From contig OY998175.1 in the NCBI GenBank assembly GCA_963921935.1, positions 221,914,517-221,978,516 of the forward strand: a DNA stretch of 64,000 nucleotides. Direction: 5' to 3'. The notes beneath the pieces were generated by a model that searched no databases, was not told the origin of the DNA, and worked only from the letters and a program-made list of their open reading frames with translations. Shown in pieces: positions 9,961 through 20,166 of this stretch. This stretch comes from Galeruca laticollis (Eukaryota > Arthropoda > Insecta > Coleoptera > Chrysomelidae). Position 1 is the first letter of the stretch. The number at the start of each line of letters is the position of its first letter. A program made the position numbers and the translations under genes.

Positions 9961-10480
9961 AATAGGCGTTCATGCTGCACAAACATCTGTACAAATGAAG
10001 TCATATTTTGAAACAATTGATCAACTTTTTTGTAAATTCTATTAGTAGATGGGATCTTCTAAAGCAAATGATATCGGCTCACCTTAAAGGTTTAAGTGAA
10101 AGCTAATGCGGTTAAAGCTTTACGAAATCAACTGCCTTTAATAATAGAACTTCTTAATGAAATCTGTGATGGATGAACACAAGTTTCAGTAGACTTTGTG
10201 ACAAATGCTAAATTGTTGTAAAAATTATTAACTAAATTTAAATTTATTGTGCTATTAATAATTGGGGATACTATATTAGGAAAAATAAATAAAGAAAATT
10301 TACTTTTACAAGAAAGAAAAACTACTGTCGAAAATGCTGCAAAACTGGTCTAAACAATTAAATTCAACAATTCCGAAATGATGTTTTCCATAAACTTTGC
10401 AATTCAGCAAGAAGTGTAGCCGAAACAATACATATTGAAACTTGTATTCCAGAAAAGAGACGACGCAAAATGTCTTGAAT
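9961..10480 (+). pseudogene. ZMYM1-like/hAT-derived gene, piece 3
   Basis: A third block of the same gene: QMKSYFETIDQLFC, then SISRWDLLKQMISAHLKGLS in one frame and ANAVKALRNQLPLIIELLNE in another, then RSVAETIHIETCIPEKRRR near 10410-10470. The Trp of SRWDLL and the KALRNQ block fit the region downstream of the RNase H core in ZMYM1-like proteins. Frames break repeatedly and no C-terminal dimerisation block is seen. Confidence 0.6.
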
Positions 10481-11148
10481 GAAAGTGAATTGCTAAAAAA
10501 AGAGATGTATGAAATTTTAGATAAAATAAGACGCTGTTTTTAAGTAAGTACCGTACATCTCACAATGTTTATGATAAAATAAGAACAATACACTTACCAA
10601 AATATTCTTAACCAGTTTCCATTTACGAAAACGTCTTTTAATAATAATCACCGTACAATAAACCGACTTTAAACAACTCGAACCTTATGTAGGTTGACAG
10701 AGTTATATTTTTAACAACAAAACATTCACAATACTTCATAATTTCCAAGGTAAAAATAGAAAAAAATCCCACAAACTGAGTATAGTTGAGAGAATGCACT
10801 TTTGGCATAAATGTTTACGAAAAATGCCCGCGTTTATTGTGTCTTTATCTAGACCGACTGAATCCGAATCAAAGCGTACAGGATGTAACTTATTACGATA
10901 TTATGACAGTCCCATGACCTGGTCTTTGGGCACTTGGGATTTAATCATAACCGTAACAAGACTATGGTTTTAAGGAGACTTCGCATTTGGTTTTAAACGA
11001 CTTCTATTTCTGCGGATATCCCGTAAATCGTAGTTCGTTGAGAAACATTCAAAATATCTAAATACAATTTTTCTCTAACCTAAGTTAGTTTGTGAGATAC
11101 AGAGTGCAGAAAAAGGTACACACAAAAAAATCTATATTTCGAAGTAAT
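10481..11148. other. No gene recognised
   Basis: About 670 bp of AT-rich sequence with no domain, tandem repeat or clear inverted repeat found on either strand. Confidence 0.4.
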
Positions 11149-11606
11149 AGGGGAAAGGGGGGAATGGTGGCCAATGGGGTAACAATAGCCATCAAATATA
11201 ACAGTTACTGGCCTATTATTATTTCACTTTTAATACCTAGTATGCCATCCATATCTGTGTAATTCAAACTGTACGTTAGCAACCAAGAAGTTCAGCCGGT
11301 AAAGCAGAAATATTTGGCAATGTCAGTTTTAATTGATATTCATGCTTCATTGTCCGATTTTTAAAGGTATGTAAAAGCACTCAATTCAACTTATTTAACT
11401 ACATAATTGGTACCGAAATGTTGAAATTTTAATGTAGTTTAAGCCTGCATAACAAATTTTTGTTTTAATTTAAGATATTAATTACTGTGAATTTATGAAC
11501 ATAAATATGTATTTGGGGTTATAATGGCCTCGTGTGTAGGGCCGGCCGACCCCATTTTTTTTTATAAACAATACAGGGTGATTCTTCATAAATTCTTATA
11601 TTTCAG
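11149..11606 (+). other. Probable left end and 5' intron of a pogo-like element
   Basis: Starts with a G-rich block (GGGGAAAGGGGGGAATGGTGG) followed by GGCCAATGGGGTAACAATAG, echoed at 11516 by GGGGTTATAATGGCC. It ends in a TTTCAG acceptor directly before the transposase ATG. The right-hand counterpart was not found, so the terminus is a guess. Confidence 0.35.
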
Positions 11607-12847
11607 ATGCCTCTAGTTAACAAGAGAAAAAGCGACAAAGCAGGATGGACTGCTCAACAACTTACTGCAGCAATAATGGCAGAAGCGTCCGTGAAGCCGC
11701 AAGAAGTTTTGCTATTCCTAGATCTACACTTCAAATACGAATAAAACAAAATAACACATCAGAGGCTTCTTTATGTCGAAATTCGGTATTTTCAAAACAA
11801 GAAGAAAAAGTTTTAGCAGAGCAAGTAATAAATTTGGCAAAACATTTTTATGGGATAACTCCCACAGACATTAAAAAATGTGCCTATAAATACGCCGAAG
11901 AAAAACAATTACCTCATCCATTTTCCAAAGAAAAAGAAACTGCAGGAAGAGATTGGCTGACCAGTTTTTTAAAAAGGAATCCAACTATTCGATTAAGAAA
12001 ACCGGAAGCGACAAGCATTAACCGCATTTCTGCGTTTAACAAAACGGAAGTAGACTTATTTTTCTCTAATTTAAAGTCTCTTCTGGATAAGTATAAATTT
12101 TCAGCATCCAAAATATATAATGCAGACGAGACGGGTATTACCACTGTCCAAAACCCTGGAATAATACTTGCTGAAAAAGGACAAAAGAGAATCGGCTTCA
12201 TAACAAGCGCAGAAAGAGGCCAAACAACGACAATTATGTTCTGCATAAATGCTTCAGGAACATATATTCCATCCTTATTTATTTTTACGCGCAAAAGGAT
12301 GAAATCTGAATTAAAGAAAAATGAGCCACCAAGTGCAATTTACTGCTGCTCTGACAATGGTTGGATAAATGTAATCATATTTCTAGAATGGCTCCACCAT
12401 TTTTACGATGTAGTAAAACCATCAAAGGAAGATCCAGTTTTGCTAATTGTCGACAACCACAGTAGCCACTGTACATTGGAGAGGTACAATTTCTGTGAAG
12501 AAAGAGGAATTGTAATGTTAACAATACCACCGCATACGCCACATCGACTCCAACCGCTGGATGTGGCATTTTACTCATCCTTGAAATCAGCATATAACAT
12601 TGAATGTGCAAATTATCTAAGAAGTCATCCTCATGAACGTATCACAACATCCGAAATAGCTGAAATATTTCAAAATGCATATGGTCGCGTAGCCACACTA
12701 ATTAAAGCCATTAAAGGATTTGATAATACAGAAATATTTCCATGCAAACCAGAAAATTTTACCGATGAAGACTTTGCTCCAGGTGAATTATGGAAAAAAA
12801 CAAAATCAAGAGAAGGAGGTAATCGAACTAGATGCGGAAAAGAATAA
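11607..12847 (+). pseudogene. pogo/Tigger-like transposase (DDE_1), one frameshift
   Basis: Cut-and-paste transposase. ATG at 11607 (MPLVNKRKSDKAGWTAQQL) directly follows an AG acceptor. The frame shifts near 11675, inside the Psq-type helix-turn-helix, and continues SVREAARSFAIPRSTLQ. The main open block is 11645-12847 (400 aa). A CENP-B-like DNA-binding block (GRDWLTSFLKRNP) is followed by the catalytic DDD: D161 (NADETG), D270 (LLIVDNHSSH) and D306 (LQPLDVAFYSSLK), with 35 residues between the last two, as expected for pogo. Only the N-terminal shift clearly breaks it. Its 3' end runs into the gag-like sequence below. Confidence 0.85.
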
Positions 12848-13500
12848 TAAGGAAGTTACGGAGAATCCAGAAAATACGACACCTGAAAAAAACCATGACT
12901 TATCGTTTATTGACATAATTCCAATTCTAAAATCTGAAATCGAGGATAAGATGTCAACGATGGACGAGAAAATCGAGAATAAAATGTCAACGATGGACGA
13001 GAAAATCGAGAATAAAATGTCGACGATGGACGAGAAAATCGAGAATAAAATGTCAACGATGGACGAGAAAACCGAGAATAAAATGTCAACGATGGACGAG
13101 AAAATCGAGAATAAAATGTCAACGATGGACGAGAAAATCGAGAATAAAATGTCAACGATGGACGAGAAAATTGAGAATAAGATTACAACGATAGACGAGA
13201 AAATCAAGGAGTTACAAGAAAATATTGCCGATTCAAGAACGCGAGGCACGCCAGAGGAAGAAACGAAGACTGAGCAAACGAAACCTGGCAAGCCAGAAAC
13301 ACTACCTAAGTTTGAAGACATTGGCAGTTTTACCCGAGTCAAGGCCCCAACGTTCGATGGAAAAATGTCGAGGACCAACTATGTGAAACAATTTGAAGCA
13401 GCCGCTAAAGTGAATAATTGGTCCGATAAAGACAAGGCAGTGAACTTAACTATCGCGCTTCGGGGAGATGCCTTAGATGTACGGATGATTTCGAGCAGCT
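12848..13500 (+). pseudogene. Ty3/gypsy gag fragment with repeat-built coiled coil
   Basis: Part of one open frame that starts inside the pogo gene (12720) and ends at 13502. The Gag part is an acidic stretch, seven 11-residue repeats (12951-13181), then PTFDGKMSRTNYVKQFEAAA and WSDKDKAVNLTIALRGDAL, the usual start of the arthropod gypsy capsid region. It then jumps into RT sequence (ELRVCVDYRQLNN), so the rest of capsid, nucleocapsid, protease and early RT have been deleted. No 5' LTR is found upstream. Confidence 0.75.
12951..13214 (+). repeat. 33-bp coding minisatellite (7 units plus one degenerate)
   Basis: The unit encodes MSTMDEKIENK; the fourth has Thr for Ile, and an eighth reads ITTIDEKIKEL. 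The period of 11 residues with hydrophobic M/M/I spacing fits a hendecad coiled coil. The minus strand is also open here, but only as a mirror of the repeat. Confidence 0.9.
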
Positions 13501-14678
13501 GAAGAACTACGAGTCTGCGTGGATTATCGCCAGCTAAACAACGTGACGAAGAAAGACAGCTATCCTCTGCCTCGAATTGACGATACGCTAGACACATTGG
13601 CCGGCAGCAAACTGTTTTCCACCTTGGACCTGAAGTCTGCTAATTGGCAAGTGGAAATGGACCCAGAAGACAAAGAGAAGACTGCTTTTACCACCGGCTC
13701 TGGGTATTCAATGTCATGCCATTCGGGCTCTGTAATGCGCCTGCGACATTTGAAAGACTCATGGAAAATGTCTTGAGAGGGTTGTCTTGAAAGACATGCC
13801 AGATCTATTTGGACGACATCGTAGTACCGGGGAAGACATTTGACGAACACCTGAAGAATTTGGAAGACGTATTCAAACGACTCCAAGCTGCCCAGCTCAT
13901 GTTAAACCCGAAGAAATGTCAGCTGTTCCAAAGCCGAGTCAACTATCTAGGTCATATAGTGAGCAATGAAGGAGTGGCGGTGGATCTAGAGAAAATTGCT
14001 TCCATTCACCAATGGCCGCAACCAACCGACAAACATCAAATTAGGAGTTTCCTTGGACTTTGCACGTATTATAGAAGATTTATCAGGAAGTTTGGAGACA
14101 TTGCCAAGCCTCTAACTCGACTTACAGAAGAAGCAAGAGCTTTCCAATGAGACGAATATTGTCAAACGGCTTTTGATACCTTGAAGAAGCATTTAACCAT
14201 GGCACCGATATTAGGATACCCTTTACCAGAGGGAGACTTTATTCTTGACACTGACTCAAGCAACGTAGGAATTGGTGGAGTGCTCTCACAGATCCAAGGA
14301 GGGCAAGAAAGAGTGCTGGGATATTTTAGTAAAGTCCTCTCCAAACCAGAACGAAACTACTGCGTCACAAGAAGAGAACTTTTGGCGGTGGTGAAGTCCG
14401 TGGAACACTTTTACCATTATCTCTATGGTAGGAAGTTTTTAATCCGGACTGATCATGCAGCAGTCAAGTGGTTGATGCAGTTCAAGAATCCCGAGGACCA
14501 GATCGGTAGATGGATTGAACGACTTCAAGAGTATGATTTCAACATCGAACATCGAGCTGGTGTGAGTCACCGAAATGCCGACTCCCTGTCCAGACGGCCG
14601 TGCCCAACAGACTGCTCCCACTGCAACAAGGCGGAATCTAGGGAAGCTGCAGTTTCAAGAACTACTGTAGTCAATTAA
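13500..14678 (+). pseudogene. Ty3/gypsy Pol: reverse transcriptase and RNase H
   Basis: RT enters at VCVDYRQLNNVTKKDSYPLP and continues FSTLDLKSANWQV. A shift near 13780 leads to the catalytic YLDD (CQIYLDDIVV, about 13795-13824), then NYLGHIVSNEGV and a RSFLGLCTYYRRFI block. One TGA at about 14148 interrupts the link to RNase H (14181-14678). RNase H keeps the Asp of FILDTDSSNVGIGG, the RELLAVV block, and TDHAAVKWL, and ends with ADSLSRRPCPTDCSHC. Broken but nearly complete from the fingers to the RNase H tail. Confidence 0.85.
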
Positions 14679-15381
14679 GAATGGTCACCCATCAGGATCA
14701 GAGAAGATCAAGAGAATGATCCTTGCCTAAAGAAGATTCGGCAGTGGAAGGAAGAAAATCGGCGACCTACATGGCAAGAAGTGTCAAGATTTTCATCGAA
14801 ACTCAAGGCGTATTGGGCTCAGTGGGACTCCATGGTCCTGGAAGAAGAGCTGTTGAAAAGAGTCCTTGAAAACGATTATGGTTTCGAGATGAGGAGACAG
14901 CTGGTTATCCCTAGAACGATGGTAGCTGAAGAAGTTACACGACAGTCCATCGGGAGGTCATCTGGGAGTAAAGAAAACCCTCCAGCGAATCCGTGAGAGG
15001 TTTTATTGGATGAACAGCTCCGATGATGTGAAGGACTGGTGTAAGAAATGTACGACTTGTGCTACGAGTAATGGACCACATCGCAAGAGAAAGGCACCTA
15101 TGAAATAGTATAATGTTGGAAGCCCTTTCGAAAGGATTGCTTTAGATATCGCCGGACCATTTCTGACGACCGAAAATGGTGGCAAATACATACTGGTTGT
15201 AATGGATTATTTCACAAAGTGGGTGGAAATTTAGGCTATCCCGAACCAAGAGGCCACAACTGTCGCGGATATATTGGTGAAGGAATTTATTAGCCGATAT
15301 GGAGTGCCCTTGGAAGTCCACAGTGACCAGGGAAGAAATTTTGAAAGCCATCTATTCTAGTAGATTTGGGACAGGCTGGGA
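14679..15381 (+). pseudogene. Ty3/gypsy integrase: zinc-binding and catalytic core
   Basis: 14781-14996 covers the linker. A decayed HHCC finger follows (WCKKCTTCAT near 15045). The core follows with ALDIAGPF (first Asp, near 15145), an ILVVMDYFTKW-type strand, and HSDQGRNFES (second Asp, near 15325). At least three stops interrupt it. The catalytic Glu lies in the next block (MVERMN). Confidence 0.75.
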
Positions 15382-16656
15382 ATGAAGAAGACCAGGACAA
15401 CAGCATTACATCCACAGTTAGACGGAATGGTCGAGAGAATGAACAGGTCTATTGGAAAATACCTGTCCAAAGTGGTTTCCAGCCATCAGAGAGATTGGTA
15501 CCAGTATCTCTCCCTATTCGCATTGGCTTATCGATCTGCCGTCAATGAGTCCACGGGTGAAACACCGGCGAAAATCCTGTTTGGACGTGAAATGAGGCTT
15601 CCTTGTGACCTGAAATTTGGCTGTCGGCCTGGAGAAGATCTAGCTGGCGAATACTACGTGATCCAATTGAGAAGAAGGCTGGACGATATTCATGAATTAG
15701 TTCGAACAAATCTTCAAGTTGCCAGCAATAGATTGAAAAATCGGTACGACACGCACGCCACAGAAGGCGGTTTTAAAGAAGGGGACAAAGTATGGTTACA
15801 CAACCCGACGAGGAGAAAAGAATTTTCTCCAAAATTACAAAAATCCTGGGAAGGTCCATACTTAATCAAGAAAAGGATCAATGATGTTATATATCGCATA
15901 AGCAAGATCCCCAACGGAAAACCAAAAGTAGTTCACCAAAACCGACTAGCGCCATTCGAAGGAGACCATGACCTAGAGAAAGGAGTAAACCATATTCGAG
16001 ATGTGTCTGACCCTACCTTCGATGAATTTATGGGCGCGTATGGAGGTACCGGGAAAGCTAGATATGGAGTCACTTCGGAGCAACAACAAGATTTGTTCGC
16101 TCTCCCGGAAGATTATTCACTGGCATGCAACATCCCCGCCCGTATCAAGAACGCACGAGGGTTGGCAACCGTCTTTCGAAAGAAGTTCGGGCAATTAGAA
16201 AAACTTGAAGACCAGATTCCAGCCCCTGGCAAGACACTGAAACTGAAACATAATTCGCGGTACGTCTTCTACGTGGTAACTAAAAATGAATTTCAAGATC
16301 GATCTACCTACCGCGATGTGTGGGAAGCACTTCGAAATCTACGAGACCATGTGTTGGAGTCCAGCGTGAATAAATTGGCTATGCCTAAGATAGCGAGTAA
16401 CCAGTTGGATTGGCGAATCATCAAGAACATGGTAGAGATTATCTTTCAAGATGCCGGTGTCCAGATATTAAATTGCAGCTACAACCCCCGTTATCAGTAT
16501 CCGATGAAGACGGTGCCCTGCTATTTCCATAAAATCGGAAAGTGTAGAAATGGGGCTAGTTGCCGATTCAAACATCCAGTCTCGGCTACACAAAAGTTCC
16601 AGCAGGAACTTCCATTTAAGGATGGGGTAATGTTACGAAACAGCACACTGGTATAG
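15382..16656 (+). CDS. Gypsy integrase C-terminus fused to a macro domain and a CCCH zinc finger
   Basis: A 424-codon open block continuing the integrase. Residues 1-30 hold HPQLDGMVERMNR with the catalytic Glu; to about 190 is the integrase C-terminal part (WEGPYLIKKRINDVIYRI, then KPKVVHQNRLAPF). Residues about 237-368 read like a macro domain of the TARG1/OARD1 group: LFALPEDYSLACNIPARIKN, LATVFRKKFGQLEKL, RYVFYVVTKNEF, VNKLAMPKIASNQLDW and IIFQDAGVQILN. The Lys of VVTK is kept, but the Gly-rich loop after MPKI is altered. Residues 380-399 form a C-x7-C-x5-C-x3-H finger (CYFHKIGKCRNGASCRFKH). In that fold family macro domains bind or hydrolyse ADP-ribose; activity here is unknown. The frame ends 26 nt inside the 3' LTR, so the fusion belongs to the element. 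Confidence 0.8.
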   Translation: MKKTRTTALHPQLDGMVERMNRSIGKYLSKVVSSHQRDWYQYLSLFALAYRSAVNESTGETPAKILFGREMRLPCDLKFGCRPGEDLAGEYYVIQLRRRLDDIHELVRTNLQVASNRLKNRYDTHATEGGFKEGDKVWLHNPTRRKEFSPKLQKSWEGPYLIKKRINDVIYRISKIPNGKPKVVHQNRLAPFEGDHDLEKGVNHIRDVSDPTFDEFMGAYGGTGKARYGVTSEQQQDLFALPEDYSLACNIPARIKNARGLATVFRKKFGQLEKLEDQIPAPGKTLKLKHNSRYVFYVVTKNEFQDRSTYRDVWEALRNLRDHVLESSVNKLAMPKIASNQLDWRIIKNMVEIIFQDAGVQILNCSYNPRYQYPMKTVPCYFHKIGKCRNGASCRFKHPVSATQKFQQELPFKDGVMLRNSTLV

Positions 16657-17115
16657 TCCCTAAATCCGACTCTGTCTAAGCCAGGTATAAAAGTTAAAAT
16701 TATGGCGGATACGCAGGTTTTTTTTATAACTGTTTACGACTATCTTATCTAAACATTGTTTTTGTGACCAGCCTTATCTAGAAAATGCCAGAAAGTCTAT
16801 TGTTTTTGTAAGCCGCAGTCCGGAATTTTCTAGTAAAAAAAGGCTTTAATATATAACGAACCAATCAGGAAGAGTCAGTTAGTTGATAATTTGACATCGT
16901 GAAATAAACAAATAAATAAGTGAATATAAATTAGTTAATTGTTTATATAAATTAGTCTGAGTGAATATACTGTTGATATAAATTAATAATTAAGTGATTA
17001 GTTAAGTATATATAAGTTAAGTGTTAGTGAGTAGTTTAGTGTTTAAATAAATTAGTAAGTAGCCATACCGTGTGTTTAAAATTTATCCCATACGTTTACT
17101 AAGAAAAACATTACA
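16631..17115 (+). repeat. 3' LTR of the macro-domain gypsy
   Basis: Starts TGTTACGAAACAGCACACTG after a short purine tract (GGATGGGGTAA) and ends ATTACA. It matches the solo LTR at 26143-26606 along its length, with small indels. A TATATAA-like stretch lies near 16850. No 5' LTR is found for the internal region at 12.8-16.6 kb. Confidence 0.8.
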
Positions 17116-17177
17116 ATATTTTTTCAAAATGCTGTTAATAATGATTTAATTTTATAACAAGTAAAAAAAAATTGTTT

Positions 17178-17407
17178 AACTGGATGGCCCAACTCTGATA
17201 AGAGGTTGACTTCTGAATGAAAATATTCCTTTAACTTGAGATATAACATATATCTTTCCAATAATTTCCTATTTAACAACAATAAAATTATTGTTCCTTC
17301 TGAACTTAGAACTAGCATGCTTAAATTGCTACATTCGGCCCACTTTGGAATGCAAAAATGTAAATTACGAGCCCGTGAAAGTATGATATGGCCAAAAATG
17401 TCTAAAG
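17178..17407 (+). pseudogene. Second gypsy element, integrase zinc-binding part
   Basis: Reads TGWPNSDKRLTSE, a stop, then NKIIVPSELRTSMLKLLHSA and HFGMQKCKLRARESMIWPKM, the HHCC region ahead of a gypsy integrase core. It is cut at 17400-17407 by hAT 1 and continues at 19863. No LTR is visible. Confidence 0.75.
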
Positions 17408-19854
17408 CAGCGGTTCCCAAAATGGGGGTGGCGGGCCATTCGGTAAGGGGTCGCTAGATGTACAGTGGAACCTTCATATAACGAATTTCGATGCAACAAA
17501 TTCCTTGATATAACTAATTTTTTTAAATCCCTTTAAATCTACTGTATACAAATAATGGGGAACTATGTACTTAAACTTAGACAGCCATTATGAGTTTTAA
17601 ATTAAATAAATTTGTTTATTTACAAAATATCAATATATTTTAGATTTTGTCAAAACAAAACAGAATCATTTAATCTAATGGTAAATACATTTTTAAGGAT
17701 AAAAAGACTTCTTTAGTGAGAAACATGGGCCTGTTTTTTGTCAACAAGTTTCATAAAATTTGGCTAAGTTTTAGAAACACATACAATAAGATCGTCTTTT
17801 ACGTCCAGTCGATTTCTTGCCTTTGTTTTAACGTTGACCAATGTAGAAAATCCAAGTTCGGAGAGGTAGGATGTTGCAAAGGGCATGATGATTCTCAGAG
17901 CCGCTGATGTTAAGCTTGGATACTCAGCTCTTCTTTATAGACAAAATTTGTCAACATCTTGGGTGCTGAAGGACAGTTGTAAATTCTTGTCACAGGATAG
18001 CTCGATGAGTTTGTCATGAAGCAGTGGGTTTAAGTCCGCCTCGTTCACAGCCTGCTCGTTGAAGGGGCTAAGTATCCAGTTCCAACCGGTGTGTTGATCC
18101 TCGGGAATGTAGCTAAGAATCTGCTCTCGTAGACCTTGCAAGTGAGTAGTAACCAGTTTGGACAGGTTGTCAATGTCGGGATAATCTTCATCGCTTTGAT
18201 CAAGGGATGTGATGAGCTCATTTGTCAGTTCAAAGTTTTCAAATATATTCTTCTCAACCCTGGTTGACCTAGGGGATAATTGCCTTAAAAACGAATTGAC
18301 TTTGTCTTGTGCAAAAAGTATGGTTTTGTCTCTTCTCTGCAAGGAAACGTTGAGATCGTTCAGCTGATGAAATATGTCCGCTAAATAAGCAAGTTTTAAC
18401 AGCCATTCATTGTCACTAAAAAAACCGGCGAGGTCTTTGTTTGCAACTTGAAAAAATGTCTTAAGCTCAGAGCGCAAAGCGAACACTCGAGAAAACATCT
18501 TCCCTCGTGACAGCAACCTTGCCTCTGTGTGAAGCAAGAGGCATTTGTATTGTGCCTCAATTTCTTCGCATAACCGTGATAACAGTCGACACTGTAATGG
18601 TCGGCTTTTTACAAAATTAACCAACTTAACAGTTTCGTTCAACAGTGTTTTTAGCTCAGTGGGCATAATCTTGGTAGCTAATGCGTGGCGATGCAAAAAA
18701 CAATGAACCCAAGTGGCATTAGGCATGACATTTTTCATCCGTCTCACAAAACCGCTGTCTTTCCCAGTCATTGCTTTGGCACCATCACTGCAGATTGAAA
18801 TACACTTTTGAAAGTCAATTAGAATCGATTCGGTTGCAGACATGAACATTTTAAACATTTCCTCACCTGTTGCGTAGTCAGGCAAAGGTTTGCAAAATAA
18901 AATGTCTTCTTTCACACTACCGTCACTCTCAAAGCGAACTAAGCACATAAACTGCGCCAAACTCGATATGTCCGTAGACTCGTCAACTTGAATGGAAAAG
19001 TACTCACTTTTCTGCAACTTTGTTTTCAACTGATCCTTTATGTCTTGAGCCATCTCGGTAATGTGCCTCCCCACCGAATTGTTCGACAGAGGAATGGTGG
19101 AAAGCATCTTAGCTGCATCCGGGCTGATCATAGTTGAAACCATATCCTGAGCAGCAGGTAGAATGAGCTCTTCAGCAATCGTGTGTGGTTTACCTTTCTT
19201 TGCTATTCGTAAAGCCACTTGATACGATGCTAGCAAAGCACTTTTGCTCATATTATTTCAACTTAACTGAACTACTAAATTTTTCTGGTAATCTAAAGCA
19301 GTTAACTTACGTTCAAAAAAATCGACTGGCTTATTTTTACCTAAAACTGGGATGTTTACTTTTTGAATGGCGAATCATCTTGGAAGTTTTCATACTCTCG
19401 GCCGATAGCAACTCACTGCAAATAACTGGCCGATTTCCGAGCACCGTAAATCCATACTTAATATAACTGTCAATATACTTTCTCACCTTTACCCTCTTCT
19501 GTTCATGATCATCATGAGAAGTCGAAGGTCCTGCACGCCTAACGAACTTATCCATAGTTAGAACAAAATCAAACAATACGCGAGCGAACAAAACACAAGA
19601 CACGTACGTGGCCACTGCTCAACTCGAACTTGATGCTCCCCACCCCTCCGCCTACTGCCTCTGCCACTTCCATTGCTAGCCCCTCCAACTCTGTCCGCCT
19701 TTGTTTTGGACGAATTTCTCCCCTCCCCCCTCTCAGCCAGCTGCGCTTTCTCAGTCCCTCGTTGCACATGACGCTTCAAGTTATTGATAGGGGGTCGCGG
19801 CTAAAACGTATGGGCTAAAATGGGTCGCGGAAAGAAAAAGTTTGGGAGCCGCTG
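17408..19854 (-). mobile_element. hAT element 1 with 8-bp TSD
   Basis: Terminal inverted repeats CAGCGGTTCCCAAA (17408) and, on the other end, CAGCGGCTCCCAAA. Flanked by GTCTAAAG (17400-17407) and GTCTAAAT (19855-19862), an 8-bp duplication with one mismatch. It splits the gypsy integrase codons cleanly. Confidence 0.9.
17780..19558 (-). pseudogene. hAT transposase (ZBED5/FAM200-like), three broken blocks
   Basis: N-terminal BED-finger block (19558 to about 19340): MDKFVRRAGPSTSHDDHEQK, then a decayed finger missing one Cys of its CxxC. A shift follows near 19340 into KNKPVDFFERKLTALDYQ. The main 438-codon block is 19251-17935. It has the RNase H-like Asp residues in IQVDESTD (D90) and CISICSDGAKAMTG (D156) and a CFLHRHAL Cys/His motif at 184-190. 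A further break at 17935 precedes the dimerisation tail (RAEYPSLTSAALRIIMPF, then LSELGFSTLVNVKTKARNRL). All domains are present, so this copy is not very old. Confidence 0.85.
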
Positions 19855-19862
19855 GTCTAAAT

Positions 19863-20166
19863 ATATTGAGGGCTACGTAAGAAACTGTGAAACTTGTCAA
19901 CTCAATAGGCTAGCTAACCCAAAAGAGACTCGTGTACCCCATAAAACAGCAAAAAGATCGTGGCAAATATTATTTTCTGACTTTTTTTGATTACCAGTCC
20001 AAAAGCTATTTGTTAATTGTTGATAGCTACTCCCATTGGTTGGAAGTTATGCCTACCCAAAATAAGACAGCTTCAACTGTAATCATGCATTATAAGAATT
20101 TGTTTTCTAAATTTAGTGTTCCTGATATTTTCTATGCCGATAATGTTCCCTATAACAGTATAGAAC
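19863..20166 (+). pseudogene. Second gypsy element, integrase core
   Basis: Continues from 17407: GYVRNCETCQLNRLANP (the CxxC of the finger), a QILFSDFF block with the first Asp, YLLIVDSYSHWLEVMPTQNK, and FSVPDIFYADN with the second Asp. Stopped at 20167 by another hAT-type terminus. Confidence 0.8.

Noticed and set aside
12806..13378. 190-codon minus-strand frame and a shorter partner across the gag repeat
   Set aside because: Mirror of the 33-bp repeat; the plus strand has recognisable gag and coiled-coil sequence.
15382..16656. Macro/CCCH sequence as a captured host gene lying beside the gypsy element
   Set aside because: It is in one frame with integrase, has no introns, and its stop lies inside the element's own LTR.
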